A stretch of DNA of 64,000 nt from Aquimarina sp. ERC-38 (GCF_026222555.1 NZ_CP098511.1:3267501-3331500); one strand, 5' to 3'; counted from the first letter of the stretch, positions 36,246 through 45,269 are shown. Numbers and translations are program-made. The notes: generated by a model from the letters alone, not told the origin.

Positions 36246-36531
36246 ATACAAATTGAGTAATGAAGCAAAAGAAGATTTAATACGAATTTATAAATACGGA
36301 ATTAAAAAATTTGGAGAGATTCAAGCTGATAAATATTTTGACTTATTCTTTGAATATTTTGACACTATAGCAGATAGGCCATTCTCTTTTGAGGCTGTGG
36401 ATTATATTAAAGATGGTTATAGACGCTGCCCTTGTGGAGTTGATAGTATTTATTACAAAATTAATAATGATAATATGGTAGAAATAATAGCTATTGTAGG
36501 ACGTCAAGACTTAAAAAACATTTTCGAATAA
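36238..36531 (+). CDS. parE: ParE/RelE-superfamily toxin
   Basis: This 97-residue protein matches ParE: AKYKLSNEAKEDLIRIYKYG at the start, GEIQADKYFDLFFEYFDTIAD as the helical hairpin, and the RRCPCGVDSIYYKINNDNMVEIIAIVGRQD strands. ParE toxins poison DNA gyrase. The frame is intact, unlike the HigB gene near 3.5 kb. The ATG overlaps parD, and a hairpin terminator follows 21 bp after the stop. Confidence 0.92.
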   Translation: MAKYKLSNEAKEDLIRIYKYGIKKFGEIQADKYFDLFFEYFDTIADRPFSFEAVDYIKDGYRRCPCGVDSIYYKINNDNMVEIIAIVGRQDLKNIFE

Positions 36532-36537
36532 TATAAA

Positions 36538-36868
36538 AGAAGTAGGTAACAAAGTGGTAAGGTTTTAATGCCCTACCACTTTTTATATAATTAATCAATT
36601 CAAATAGCTTTAAAATGTATAAGAATTGTCAACAGGTGTGTAGAATATTAGCCTGGTGATATCTTTTTATTGGAGAATGATATCACTATCAATATTTAAT
36701 TTTTGATGTAAGGCCTTTGCAATATTTAAAGTGATTTCTCTTTTTCCATTCAGGTAATCACTAATTCGGGAAGCACTGGTGTTTAATAAAACCGCTAGGT
36801 CTTTTCTTTTTAATCCCATTTCAAACATACGTAATTCAATCATTTCCTGTAAGGAAGGAAGTCCTATA
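36538..36868. repeat. Right copy of the direct repeat flanking the accessory island
   Basis: This copy matches 32498-32807 and includes a terminator and the 3' half of the intact HTH gene. Together the copies bracket about 3.7 kb of cargo. Confidence 0.75.
36553..36584 (+). terminator. parDE terminator
   Basis: AGTGGTAAGG and CCCTACCACT form a 10-bp stem with one mismatch around TTTTAATG, followed by TTTT. It is the island-side copy of the glyA terminator. Confidence 0.75.
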
Positions 36869-37044
36869 GGAAAATGAGTTTCTTCATATTGTTCAATAGT
36901 ATCTGTAATAACTTCAAATTCTTTCCCTAAAGGGCTATCGATAGGTGTCTGATCGTCAACACGATCAATTAATTCTTCTAAACGAAGATTTGCCTTTATA
37001 TAATCCTTATATGTTATTGATTTTTTCATGTTTCTATAGTTCAT
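36667..37044 (-). CDS. XRE/HigA-family HTH protein (orphan antitoxin-like)
   Basis: From the ATG at 37044 the protein has 125 residues. The N-terminal half (DYIKANLRLEELIDRVDD, then EFEVITDTIEQYEETHFPI) is typical of HigA proteins. The helix-turn-helix is in MGLKRKDLAVLLNTSASRIS, YLNGKREITL near 80-112. The start overlaps the stop of the upstream lipoprotein gene (TGATG), so it is probably co-transcribed. No HigB partner lies nearby. The 3' part was duplicated at 32619-32807. Confidence 0.8.
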   Translation of the reverse strand: MNYRNMKKSITYKDYIKANLRLEELIDRVDDQTPIDSPLGKEFEVITDTIEQYEETHFPIGLPSLQEMIELRMFEMGLKRKDLAVLLNTSASRISDYLNGKREITLNIAKALHQKLNIDSDIILQ

Positions 37045-38672
37045 CAATTCCCATCTTCCTCTCGATCTCTAAACATCACACTTTCATAAGCACCAATATC
37101 CGGAGCATTCATATCCCTCGTTTTTCCGGTAATATCTACGCCCATACCCGGTGCCGTTGCTTTTCCGTCTGCTGCTGATTCTTCACCTATATTTAGAAAA
37201 TTCTGGCTTTTTCTACGTAAATCTAAGTCTGTATCATCATCGGTAAAACGGTCGAGATTTCTTCTGTAATCTGCATCTTCATTCAAGATAATATCGCGGT
37301 ACAAAGCAGTATCAGTAAAATCATACAATTCCGGGTTTTCCGGTTCAGTACTGGGGGGTGTATATTGAATTAAACAATTTTTAAAATTAAAGTTAAAGGC
37401 AGCCTGATCGGTTTTATTAAAACCAATCTCTTGCTGACGGTTACCGTTAATAATACAATTAGTAAAATTAGCTTCAACCAGGTCAGCAATTACTAAGGTT
37501 GCCTCATCTGTATTGGGGTTCACCAGTATATTATTATCAATAAGTACAGAAGGAAATTCTCTTTGAGAACCGTTTTGCCAGTAATTAGCAAACGTACAAT
37601 GTTCAAAATTGTAAATACCGCCCAGAGAACAACTAACGGCAACCTGTCCGGCATTATTGATTACTACATTTTCACCCCTTACGTTTCCGGTTCGCATCAA
37701 TAACCCCACGTTGGACTGGTTATAAATTTGCGTATTTGTAATTTCTAGGGTAGGATCGGTACCACCATCGTTAGAAGCCATTAAAATTCCGACGGTTCCG
37801 TTTTTAATAGTAGCATGGTTTATTTTATGATTAGTGCTTCCTGCAGTTAACCAGATAAAACCCCATTGTCCCGGTATTTCGCTAAATTCTGGTTCCAGGC
37901 GGTCACCTTCAAAAATGACTTCATTTTCTTGTAATAACGGATCGGTACTTACCTCTCCATTTACTTGTAATGACGCCATATTTGCAGCAATCAGGCCTGA
38001 GTTTTCGTGAAAATGGATTCTGGTACCTGCCTCTATGGTTAAGGTTTTTTCCGGTGGAATCGCTGCAAATCCGTAGATGACATAGGGCTTTTCGTTGGTA
38101 AACGTAAGTTCATCATCATCCAGGAAAAAACCTTCAATTCGTATTTCATCTTCATTCTCGTCCAAACCTAAAAGTAAAGTTTCCGTTTCCCCGGTCATAT
38201 TATCACGCGAAGGAAATAAAAATACCGCGTCTTTTATCAAGGTAACCAAATCAACATCTTGCTGATTGCCATCCGGGTCAAAAAGAATCTGATCGGTGTA
38301 TAAAAATTCAGTTTCAGAAGATTGTTGTGTGATGTCGGTTGTAGTTTCAACAAAAATAAAAATACTGTCTTTTGCTAAAATCTGTATATCGTTAAAAGAA
38401 GTACCCGCAATTCCATCCACATTTAAGCGGTAATTTGAGGCTTCCCCATTTCTTAAAGTAATTCTTGGAATAGTAAAATCATCTCCCGTTCTATTATACA
38501 CTTTAAATTGATAAGTACTTGAACTAATATTAGAAAAGATAGTATCTAGGACTAAGGTATCCGTTGAAAATTCAAGGTTTCCCGTACTAGGCTCCGAATC
38601 AAAATCCTTTCGGCAAGAACTCCAAAAGATAATCGTAAAACAGGAAATTAAAACAAAAATATATTTTTTCAT
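37044..38672 (-). CDS. Right-handed beta-helix repeat lipoprotein
   Basis: This 542-residue protein has a lipoprotein signal (MKKYIFVLISCFTIIFWSSC, lipid-modified Cys near 20). The N-terminal third resembles the Ig-like domain of Bacteroidota surface lipoproteins. After that come parallel beta-helix rungs, such as INHATIKNGTVGILMASN, ITNTQIYNQSNVGLLMRTG, VVINNAGQVAVSCSLGG and FTNCIINGNRQ. These often bind or cut polysaccharide, but no catalytic set was identified. A conserved VGADITGKTRD-type C-terminal motif (MGVDITGKTRDMNAPDIGAYE) is present. It is outside the island and was probably next to glyA before the insertion. Confidence 0.8.
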   Translation of the reverse strand: MKKYIFVLISCFTIIFWSSCRKDFDSEPSTGNLEFSTDTLVLDTIFSNISSSTYQFKVYNRTGDDFTIPRITLRNGEASNYRLNVDGIAGTSFNDIQILAKDSIFIFVETTTDITQQSSETEFLYTDQILFDPDGNQQDVDLVTLIKDAVFLFPSRDNMTGETETLLLGLDENEDEIRIEGFFLDDDELTFTNEKPYVIYGFAAIPPEKTLTIEAGTRIHFHENSGLIAANMASLQVNGEVSTDPLLQENEVIFEGDRLEPEFSEIPGQWGFIWLTAGSTNHKINHATIKNGTVGILMASNDGGTDPTLEITNTQIYNQSNVGLLMRTGNVRGENVVINNAGQVAVSCSLGGIYNFEHCTFANYWQNGSQREFPSVLIDNNILVNPNTDEATLVIADLVEANFTNCIINGNRQQEIGFNKTDQAAFNFNFKNCLIQYTPPSTEPENPELYDFTDTALYRDIILNEDADYRRNLDRFTDDDTDLDLRRKSQNFLNIGEESAADGKATAPGMGVDITGKTRDMNAPDIGAYESVMFRDREEDGN

Positions 38673-38890
38673 ATGCTTTTAACAGAAGTAATCCGTAATG
38701 TAAAATACGAATATAAAATAAAGTACGATCAAAACAGAAGTTTTGACTCTTTATACATTACTATTTAAAACAGTTTAATCCGTTTTTTATTTTAGTAAAG
38801 GTATTTTTAAACGTCAAAATCGAAAAATTAAAAACATTAAAATAATGATAGTATAATTATTTCTAAAACCACCAGAATCTTAAAAACAGG

Positions 38891-38922
38891 TTGAAGTAAC
38901 CCATAAAACATTTGTACCTTTG
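38891..38922 (+). promoter_or_regulatory. Promoter of the second lpd gene
   Basis: TACCTTTG (38915-38922) matches the -7 consensus, and TTG at 38891-38893 lies 21 bases upstream. The start codon is 33 bases downstream. Confidence 0.6.
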
Positions 38923-38954
38923 TCATCATTTTTTAATTATACAATACAAAATTT

Positions 38955-40361
38955 ATGAGTACCTATGATGTAGTAGTAATCGGGTCCGGGCCAGGCGGAT
39001 ATGTAGCAGCCATACGTTGCGCACAATTAGGATTAAAAACTGCCATTATCGAAAAATATGCTACGCTGGGAGGAACTTGTCTTAATGTAGGTTGCATTCC
39101 AAGTAAAGCCTTACTAGATTCTTCTCATCATTATGAAGATGCTGTAAAACACTTTGAAGACCACGGAATTGAAGTGCCGGGCGAAATAAAAGTAAACCTG
39201 GAAAAAATGATTGCCCGTAAACAGGCGGTAGTCGATCAAACTTGCGATGGGGTGCAATTTTTAATGAAGAAAAATGACATTACTGTATATGAAGGGGTAG
39301 GTTCTTTTAAAGATAAAACTCATATTACTATTAAAAAATCAGACGGTTCTGAAGAAACTATCGAAAGTAAAAATATAATCATAGCTACCGGTTCCAAACC
39401 AGCTACCTTACCTTTTATCAACATTGATAAAAAACGCGTAATCACTTCCACAGAAGCTTTAAAACTAAAAGAAATCCCCAAACATATGGTGATTATTGGT
39501 GGCGGGGTGATCGGATTAGAGTTAGGACAGGTGTACAGAAGGATAGGAGCAGAGGTTTCGGTGATTGAATACCTGGACCGTATTATTCCCGGAATGGATC
39601 GTGCCCTTTCTCGCGAACTACAAAAAGTGATGAAAAAACAAGGGGTTAAATTTTATACCTCTCATAAAGTTACCGAAGTAAAAGTTGCGGATAAACAAGT
39701 TACCATTACCGCCGAAGATAAAAAAGGAAAGTCGGTGGAATTTGAAGGGGATTACTGCCTGGTTTCCGTAGGGAGAAGGCCGTATACCGACGGATTAAAC
39801 CTGGAAGCTGCCGGAGTAAATTTAAATGATAAAAATCAAGTCGAGGTAAATGATCATTTACAAACCAGCGTTTCTCATATTTACGCAATTGGTGATGTAA
39901 TTAAAGGTGCTATGTTAGCGCATAAAGCGGAAGAGGAAGGTGTATTTGTAGCGGAAACTATTGCAGGACAGAAACCACATATTGACTATAACCTAATCCC
40001 CGGAGTAGTATATACCTGGCCGGAAGTAGCAGCAGTAGGTAAAACCGAAGATGAATTAAAAGAAGCAGGCATCGCTTATAAATCCGGCCAATTCCCGTTT
40101 AGGGCCTTAGGAAGATCCCGTGCAAGCGCGGATTTGGACGGTTTTGTAAAAATCCTTGCTGATGAAAAAACAGATGAAGTATTAGGAGTGCATATGATAG
40201 GGGCAAGATGTGCCGATTTAATTGCCGAAGCAGTAACTGCTATGGAATTTAGGGCATCCGCCGAAGATATTGCAAGAATGTCGCACTCACATCCGACATT
40301 TGCAGAGGCTGTAAAAGAAGCAGCCCTAGCTGCCACGGAAAACCGTGCTTTACATGTGTAA
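38955..40361 (+). CDS. lpdA: Dihydrolipoyl dehydrogenase (second of two)
   Basis: This 468-residue flavoprotein has the FAD motif GSGPGG (9-14), the redox disulfide in GGTCLNVGCIPSKALLDSSHH near 40-58, the NAD-binding GGGVIGLELG segment near 181 and the His-Glu pair in HSHPTFAEAVKEA. The NVGCIPSKALL type is the usual E3 of 2-oxoglutarate dehydrogenase and glycine cleavage, whereas the copy at 4495 is of the NWGCIPTKALL type often linked to pyruvate dehydrogenase. The assignment to complexes is inferred from these signatures only. Confidence 0.95.
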   Translation: MSTYDVVVIGSGPGGYVAAIRCAQLGLKTAIIEKYATLGGTCLNVGCIPSKALLDSSHHYEDAVKHFEDHGIEVPGEIKVNLEKMIARKQAVVDQTCDGVQFLMKKNDITVYEGVGSFKDKTHITIKKSDGSEETIESKNIIIATGSKPATLPFINIDKKRVITSTEALKLKEIPKHMVIIGGGVIGLELGQVYRRIGAEVSVIEYLDRIIPGMDRALSRELQKVMKKQGVKFYTSHKVTEVKVADKQVTITAEDKKGKSVEFEGDYCLVSVGRRPYTDGLNLEAAGVNLNDKNQVEVNDHLQTSVSHIYAIGDVIKGAMLAHKAEEEGVFVAETIAGQKPHIDYNLIPGVVYTWPEVAAVGKTEDELKEAGIAYKSGQFPFRALGRSRASADLDGFVKILADEKTDEVLGVHMIGARCADLIAEAVTAMEFRASAEDIARMSHSHPTFAEAVKEAALAATENRALHV

Positions 40362-40424
40362 AGTTTATTTTTCTTGTTTGATATTGAGATAAGTATATGA
40401 AACCTTTAGAATGTTTAAGGGAAA

Positions 40425-40517
40425 AAAGCGTTAATTCGAGTATTTTTTCGTAATGAAATGAAGAAAACATAGCCTGTCCTTGATTTAATCGAGGATATCG
40501 AGAATAGCTTTTTTAAA
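40425..40517 (+). repeat. Family D dispersed repeat, copy 2
   Basis: It contains TTCGAGTATTTTTTCGTAATG, then AATGAAGAAAACATAG and CCTTGATTTAATCGAGGATA. It lies 64 bp after lpd, like the other copies that follow gene ends. The best match is the reversed copy at 55909-55980. Confidence 0.6.
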
Positions 40518-40633
40518 TAGAATCCTTGTTCTTGATACAGTTCTTCCTTTAGTTATAGAAATCGAACTGACGAATTTTATAATAATTATTATTTATGCAT
40601 CACAGATAAAAGAAGTAGATAAAATAAAAGGGC

Positions 40634-40779
40634 TTGTCTAAAAAGTAATAAAAATTGTTATGCAGTCGCAACGAATAATTCGTCTGCGCTGATTATAGGC
40701 AGTAGTCAAAATGATTTAAAAATTAAATTTTATTTTTCAATTTTACTCGAAACGCCAGTAGCATAAACATTTTAGACAA
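40634..40779. repeat. 146-bp segment with 10-bp perfect terminal inverted repeats
   Basis: TTGTCTAAAA (40634-40643) and TTTTAGACAA (40770-40779) flank an AT-rich interior without an ORF. No second copy was found in the window; the hairpin at 5990-6033 contains a related TTGTC...GACAA core. It may be a single MITE-like insertion or a decayed IS. Confidence 0.4.
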
Positions 40780-40870
40780 TCTCTAATTCTTGTTAAAATA
40801 AGAAAAGAACTTAATAACCTAACTCTGAGTAACTTAAACAACTTAATAACAAATAACTATCCCAATACAA

Positions 40871-41152
40871 GTGAAATATTCCGAAGCTTACTATAATACT
40901 TATCAACACCTCCCCGAAGAGTTAGCCAAGCAATACACGAACCTTCGATTTGATAACCATTGTTATTTACGAATCGCTTTAGATAATACTTTTAAAGCCA
41001 AATGGGATACGGTTTTAAAAAGACCCGCCTATAAAAACCTTAGTGCAACGGAACGCGAAGAAGTTTTAAACTTACTCAAAACCTATAAAACGAACGAAGC
41101 CCTGTTACAGGAACATAATAAAAATTCCTTAGAATGGAGGGGTAAAAAATAA
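40871..41152 (+). CDS. Conserved small hypothetical protein
   Basis: This 93-residue protein starts at a GTG and has no signal peptide or membrane segment. It is rich in aromatic and charged residues (SEAYYNTYQHLPEELAKQY, NLRFDNHCYLRIALDNTF, AKWDTVLKRPAYKNL). Small proteins with the FDNHCYLRIALD block occur in flavobacteria, but I cannot name a function. It is convergent with the CDGSH gene, 14 bp between stops. Confidence 0.75.
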   Translation: MKYSEAYYNTYQHLPEELAKQYTNLRFDNHCYLRIALDNTFKAKWDTVLKRPAYKNLSATEREEVLNLLKTYKTNEALLQEHNKNSLEWRGKK

Positions 41153-41166
41153 GAGTTACTGCTACA

Positions 41167-41406
41167 CTATTCAGTTCTGTGACTTCCATCACAATAAGGA
41201 GGATTGCTGGTTAACTTACAGGTGCATAGAGAAGCTTTTTTATCTTTTTCCACCGAAAAAATCATTGGAACACCGCCTTCATTTTTATGAGCACCATTGC
41301 AAAAAGGTTGTTTCTCGCTATACCCACAACTACACCAGGCGTATTTGGTATCTTTTTCTAATTCTATAACTACCGGTTGGTTTCCTGCTCTCTTTGGTGT
41401 ACTCAT
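41167..41406 (-). CDS. Double CDGSH iron-sulfur protein
   Basis: This 79-residue protein has two CDGSH-type clusters. The first uses C25, C27, C36 and H40 (WCSCGYSEKQPFCNGAH), the second C61, C63, C72 and H76 (LCTCKLTSNPPYCDGSH). Each binds a 2Fe-2S centre with three Cys and one His. Such tandem bacterial proteins are soluble and may carry electrons or clusters. There is no membrane anchor, unlike mitoNEET. Confidence 0.92.
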   Translation of the reverse strand: MSTPKRAGNQPVVIELEKDTKYAWCSCGYSEKQPFCNGAHKNEGGVPMIFSVEKDKKASLCTCKLTSNPPYCDGSHRTE

Positions 41407-41584
41407 AATTCACAATTTTTGTTTTTGTGAAAGTATTTAAAAATGAGTTTAGATTGAAAATAAATTAGGAATGCAAGTACCGTAAATTTTAAATTCTAAG
41501 TTCTGACCCCTTTTAAAACATTAAAATTTAAAGCTTCAACTTTCATCTTTTAACTTTGGGAGTAGACATGCCTTTCTTCCCTTC

Positions 41585-43357
41585 CTATATTCTAGCTTGA
41601 TAAGTGTATAGATCATGATACCGGCCTTCTTTGGTGATTAATTCCTGGTGCGTACCTCTCTCAGCAATACGTCCGTTTTCAATCACTAGAATTTGATCGG
41701 CTTTTCGGATGGTACTTAGCCGATGTGCAATAACAAAAGTGGTTCGGTTTTGCATTAAGGTTTCCAGGCTTTTTTGAATTAAAGCTTCACTTTCCGTATC
41801 CAGGTTAGAGGTAGCTTCATCTAAGATGATAATTTTAGGATCTGATAAAATAGCCCGTGCAATCGCAATACGTTGCTGTTGGCCCCCCGATAATTTAACC
41901 CCACGTTCTCCAATTTTAGTTTCCAGGCCTTCCTCAAAACGATCGGTAAATTCATCTACATAAGCTGCCTTTACCGCTTTGGTAATTTCCTCTTCGGTAG
42001 CATTGGGTTTTGGGAATATAATATTTTCCCGTATGCTACCTTCAAATAAAAATTCATCCTGTAAAACCACTCCCAGGTATTTCCGATAACTGTTCAGTTT
42101 AACTTCCGCTAGGTTTTTTTCGTCAATACAAATAGTACCCGAATCCGGATTTAAAAAAGAAGCAGCTAATCCGGCAATCGTGGATTTACCGGAACCCGAA
42201 CTTCCTACCAGGGCAGTTACACTTCCCGCCGGGGCTTCAAACGATATGTTATGTAAAACTTCTTTATTTTCTTCGTAAGAAAAGGAAACGTCCTTAAACA
42301 CTAACTTTCCGGTTAAATTCGTTAACTCCAACGTTCGATTCACATCATCATCTTCGGTTTCCAGATTCATTAGCTCTTCCGTACGGTCAAGACCTGCCAA
42401 AGCTTCGGTCAATTGACTCCCGATATTACTCATTTGTACGATAGGAGCGATCATAAATGCCAGTACCATGGTAAAAAATAAGAAATCCCCGGTGGTCATA
42501 GATCCTTCAATCATATAATAACCGCCAATTCCCATGATTCCGGTAGAAGCAACCCCCGCCAGTAAAAACGTAGAGGAACTGGTCATCAAGGCCGTAGCCG
42601 TCAAACTTTTTTTAACATTGATAAAGATACGATTCACCCCTTCTTCAAAAACCTGGCTTTCTTGTTCTTCAGCGTTAAAACCTTTAATTACCCGTACCCC
42701 GCCCAAGGTCTCGGTTAATCTTCCTTTTACCTCCGCATTAATTTTTCCTCGTTTTCTAAAAATAGGTCGGATGTATTTAAAAGCCTTCAACACAACAAAC
42801 CCAAATATGGATATGGGAATAAGGACAAACATGGTCATCAGCGGATTAATATATATCAACAACCCAAAAGATACAATGGCCGTAAATGTACCACCTACTA
42901 ATTGTACTAATCCAGTACCGATCAAATTACGAACGCCTTCCACATCACTCATAATCCGGGAGACCAGAGCCCCTGACTTATTATCATTAAAAAAGCGTAT
43001 CGGTAGCGCCAGTACTTTTCGTTGCACCTGGGCTCTTAATTCCGAAATTAAGTACTGCGCCTGTACACTTAAAATACGGGTAAGTAAAAAGGAAGTGATG
43101 GCTTGGATTAGAATGGCAATCGCGACTATAAACAATAACTCGTATAAGCCGTCAAAATCCCTTTCCGGAATGATTTCATCTAATAAGACTTTACTTTTCC
43201 AGGGAAGTACCAATCCTGCCAGTCGTCCTACTACAATAAGCACTAAACCTATCAACACCAGGTTTCTCCTGGGCCAGATGATGGTCTTAAAGGCTTGTAG
43301 AATACTGACTTTATTTTTTTTGGTTTCCGAAGAATTCGTTTGTACAGTAGAACGCAT
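41585..43357 (-). CDS. ABC exporter half-transporter (MsbA-like)
   Basis: This 590-residue protein joins six N-terminal membrane helices (residues about 25-320) to a nucleotide-binding domain. Walker A is in VGSSGSGKSTIAGL near 386, the signature in VKLSGGQQQR near 487 and Walker B in IIILDEATSNLD near 511, with the switch His in IAHRLSTI. It should work as a homodimer. Relatives export lipid A, lipids, drugs or peptides; the cargo is not defined here. It stands alone, with a repeat-rich gap upstream. Confidence 0.92.
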   Translation of the reverse strand: MRSTVQTNSSETKKNKVSILQAFKTIIWPRRNLVLIGLVLIVVGRLAGLVLPWKSKVLLDEIIPERDFDGLYELLFIVAIAILIQAITSFLLTRILSVQAQYLISELRAQVQRKVLALPIRFFNDNKSGALVSRIMSDVEGVRNLIGTGLVQLVGGTFTAIVSFGLLIYINPLMTMFVLIPISIFGFVVLKAFKYIRPIFRKRGKINAEVKGRLTETLGGVRVIKGFNAEEQESQVFEEGVNRIFINVKKSLTATALMTSSSTFLLAGVASTGIMGIGGYYMIEGSMTTGDFLFFTMVLAFMIAPIVQMSNIGSQLTEALAGLDRTEELMNLETEDDDVNRTLELTNLTGKLVFKDVSFSYEENKEVLHNISFEAPAGSVTALVGSSGSGKSTIAGLAASFLNPDSGTICIDEKNLAEVKLNSYRKYLGVVLQDEFLFEGSIRENIIFPKPNATEEEITKAVKAAYVDEFTDRFEEGLETKIGERGVKLSGGQQQRIAIARAILSDPKIIILDEATSNLDTESEALIQKSLETLMQNRTTFVIAHRLSTIRKADQILVIENGRIAERGTHQELITKEGRYHDLYTYQARI

Positions 43358-43409
43358 AGATCTTTTTAGACTATTTTAAAATTTGATAAGAAAAATTATA
43401 ATTATTTTC

Positions 43410-43848
43410 ATTAGTGTCTGGTTAAAATAAATAAAAGTTTACAAAGTATAGTAAAATAAAGTAATTCCAAACTTTGAACTGTTTAGACTGCTTTGTCACT
43501 TTTTAAAAGCAATTGGTTCTTTAATGTAAAAATTCACTCTAGTTTAAATAAGCGTTGTTAATATTATTACATAAAACACTGATAATCAGATTTTAAAATT
43601 AGCATCATCAAAACATCCTTCCCCAACCCTTCCTTCGAAGGAAGGGAGCAAAAAAGTCTCCCTTTGAAGGGAGATTTAGAGGGATGTTCAGCATTATTTT
43701 GATAACAATGCTAATTTAAACTAGAGTCTAAAAATTCATTACATTATTGATTTTCAATACTATAGTGATTAGTCTTAATTCTTGTTTCTAGAAGCGATAG
43801 CGAACTGCCCGTCTGCAAGCGAGTCTTGAATCTTTACCGGACAATAAT
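43410..43848. repeat. Family A copy 3, containing a family B insertion
   Basis: It starts ATTAGTGTCTGGTTAAAATA and ends TTTACCGGACAATAAT and spans the whole gap between the ABC exporter and helicase genes. Without the inserted family B element (43536-43728) and one 9-bp duplication it aligns with copies 1 and 2 throughout. Confidence 0.75.
43536..43728. mobile_element. Family B MITE-like element, copy 3, with target duplication
   Basis: The 193-bp element has near-perfect termini (ACTCTAGTTTAAATAAGC and its inverse at the other end). It is flanked by the direct repeat TAAAAATTC (43527-43535 and 43729-43737). Removing it restores a continuous family A copy. Inside is the palindrome CCCTTCCTTCGAAGGAAGGG. 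It has no coding capacity. Confidence 0.8.
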
Positions 43849-43851
43849 GCA

Positions 43852-45204
43852 TCACTTTCTCTTTTTATGCTTTAAGTTAAAGGTTTTATCCCCTTTAGTT
43901 TTCGGTTTTTTATATTTCTTTTTAATTTCGCGTTGGTATTTTCCGCCTAAATTTACTTTTTTATTTTTCTCCTTTTTTTCATGAAAAGCAGGTCCTACTT
44001 CATCCTCCGGTCGTCGGTTTGGATTGTAATGTTCTTTGACTTTTTCCTGTTCTTCAGGTATTAGTTCAGTAGATACGTCTACTGCTTCCGGTAGGATATC
44101 CAAGCTGATTTTTTGCTCCATCAATTCTTCGATTTCTTCCCTAAACTCCTTTTCTTTAGGCGTAGTAAAAACCAGCGAAACGCCTTTTTTTTCAGCCCTT
44201 CCGGTTCGTCCAATACGATGCATGTAATTTTCCGGATATTCCGGAGTATCCAAATTGATCACGTGGCTAATATCGTAGATATCCAAACCTCTCGCCATAA
44301 TATCCGTAGCAATCAATATCCGAATGTCACCGGATTCAAAGTTTTCAATACTTCGTAACCGGTAATTTTGGGTTTTATTGGAGTGTATGACCGCACATTC
44401 TTCCGGAAATTCCTGTTCTAATTGCTCAAAAAGCCGGTCAGCCAATTTTTTATGATTGATAAATACCAAAACTTTAGTAAAATCCGACCGTTTTTCCAGT
44501 AAATACAGTAAGAAATTTACTTTCGTATTAAAATTAGGAAGATCGTAAGTAAATTGTTCGATATTTTCTAAAGGTGTCCCGCTTCTGGCTACAGAAACCT
44601 TTTGTGGTTTATTAAATATTTGTTCGATAATAGCTTCCACTTCCTGGGTCATGGTTGCTGAAAACATAATATGTTGTCGCTGACGTGGTAAGATATCAAA
44701 AATGTTCATTAATTGGGGGCGAAACCCCAAATCTAACATAACATCTACTTCATCAATCACTATCTTCTGTATGGATTTTAATTGCAAAGCCCGACAAGCC
44801 GCCAGGTCAAACAACCGCCCCGGAGTTGCTACGACTATATCCAGTCCGGCAGCGACCTGCTCTTTTTGCGTATTGATATTGGTACCCCCATACACTCCGG
44901 CACATCGAATGTTAAGGTATTTGCTCAACTTTTCAATTTCGCTAAATACCTGTACTACCAATTCACGGGTAGGAACAAGAATAAGTACTCTCGGGTTTTG
45001 TTGAACCGAATACTTTAAAGAACGTAAAATGGGTAATAAATATGCAAAGGTCTTTCCGGTACCGGTTTGTGCAATGCCCACGACATCCTTACCGGACATA
45101 ATAGGAGAAAAAGCCTCTATCTGAATCGGGGTTGCAGTTTGAAAACCTAAATCGTCCAGGGCATTCTGTAAGGAATTGCTTAAATTAAATTCAGTAAAAT
45201 TCAC
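43852..45204 (-). CDS. DEAD-box RNA helicase (DEVD variant)
   Basis: This 450-residue helicase has the Q motif (GFQTATPIQIEAF), motif I AQTGTGKT near 46-53, PTREL near 78, TPGR, SAT, and HRIGRTGR near 332. Motif II reads DEVD (VIDEVDVMLDLGF) in place of DEAD. The final 70 residues are lysine-rich (EKKEKNKKVNLGGKYQREI), which probably binds RNA. Relatives in Bacteroidota act in ribosome assembly and cold adaptation. It is divergent from the FMN reductase gene, with an 83-bp gap and a TACCTTTG promoter box. Confidence 0.92.
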   Translation of the reverse strand: MNFTEFNLSNSLQNALDDLGFQTATPIQIEAFSPIMSGKDVVGIAQTGTGKTFAYLLPILRSLKYSVQQNPRVLILVPTRELVVQVFSEIEKLSKYLNIRCAGVYGGTNINTQKEQVAAGLDIVVATPGRLFDLAACRALQLKSIQKIVIDEVDVMLDLGFRPQLMNIFDILPRQRQHIMFSATMTQEVEAIIEQIFNKPQKVSVARSGTPLENIEQFTYDLPNFNTKVNFLLYLLEKRSDFTKVLVFINHKKLADRLFEQLEQEFPEECAVIHSNKTQNYRLRSIENFESGDIRILIATDIMARGLDIYDISHVINLDTPEYPENYMHRIGRTGRAEKKGVSLVFTTPKEKEFREEIEELMEQKISLDILPEAVDVSTELIPEEQEKVKEHYNPNRRPEDEVGPAFHEKKEKNKKVNLGGKYQREIKKKYKKPKTKGDKTFNLKHKKRK

Positions 45205-45223
45205 AAAAAACAGTCTTTACTTA

Positions 45224-45231
45224 CAAAGGTA
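45224..45231 (-). promoter_or_regulatory. -7 element of the helicase gene
   Basis: On the minus strand TACCTTTG matches TAnnTTTG, 19 bases before the start codon at 45204. No matching TTTG -33 box is seen at the standard distance. Confidence 0.5.
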
Positions 45232-45238
45232 GACTTAT

Positions 45239-45269
45239 TTTGTTAGGGGTATCATTTTAATTACTTTTG
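45239..45269 (+). promoter_or_regulatory. Promoter of the FMN reductase-pabB-tilS-dsbD run
   Basis: TTTG (45239-45242), 19 bases, then TACTTTTG (45262-45269) is a full match to the Bacteroidota consensus. The ATG lies 18 bases after the -7 box. Confidence 0.75.

Noticed and set aside
42534..43379. Long plus-strand frame (281 codons) over the ABC exporter gene
   Set aside because: It lies wholly antisense to a gene with clear ABC motifs, and its residues show no family.
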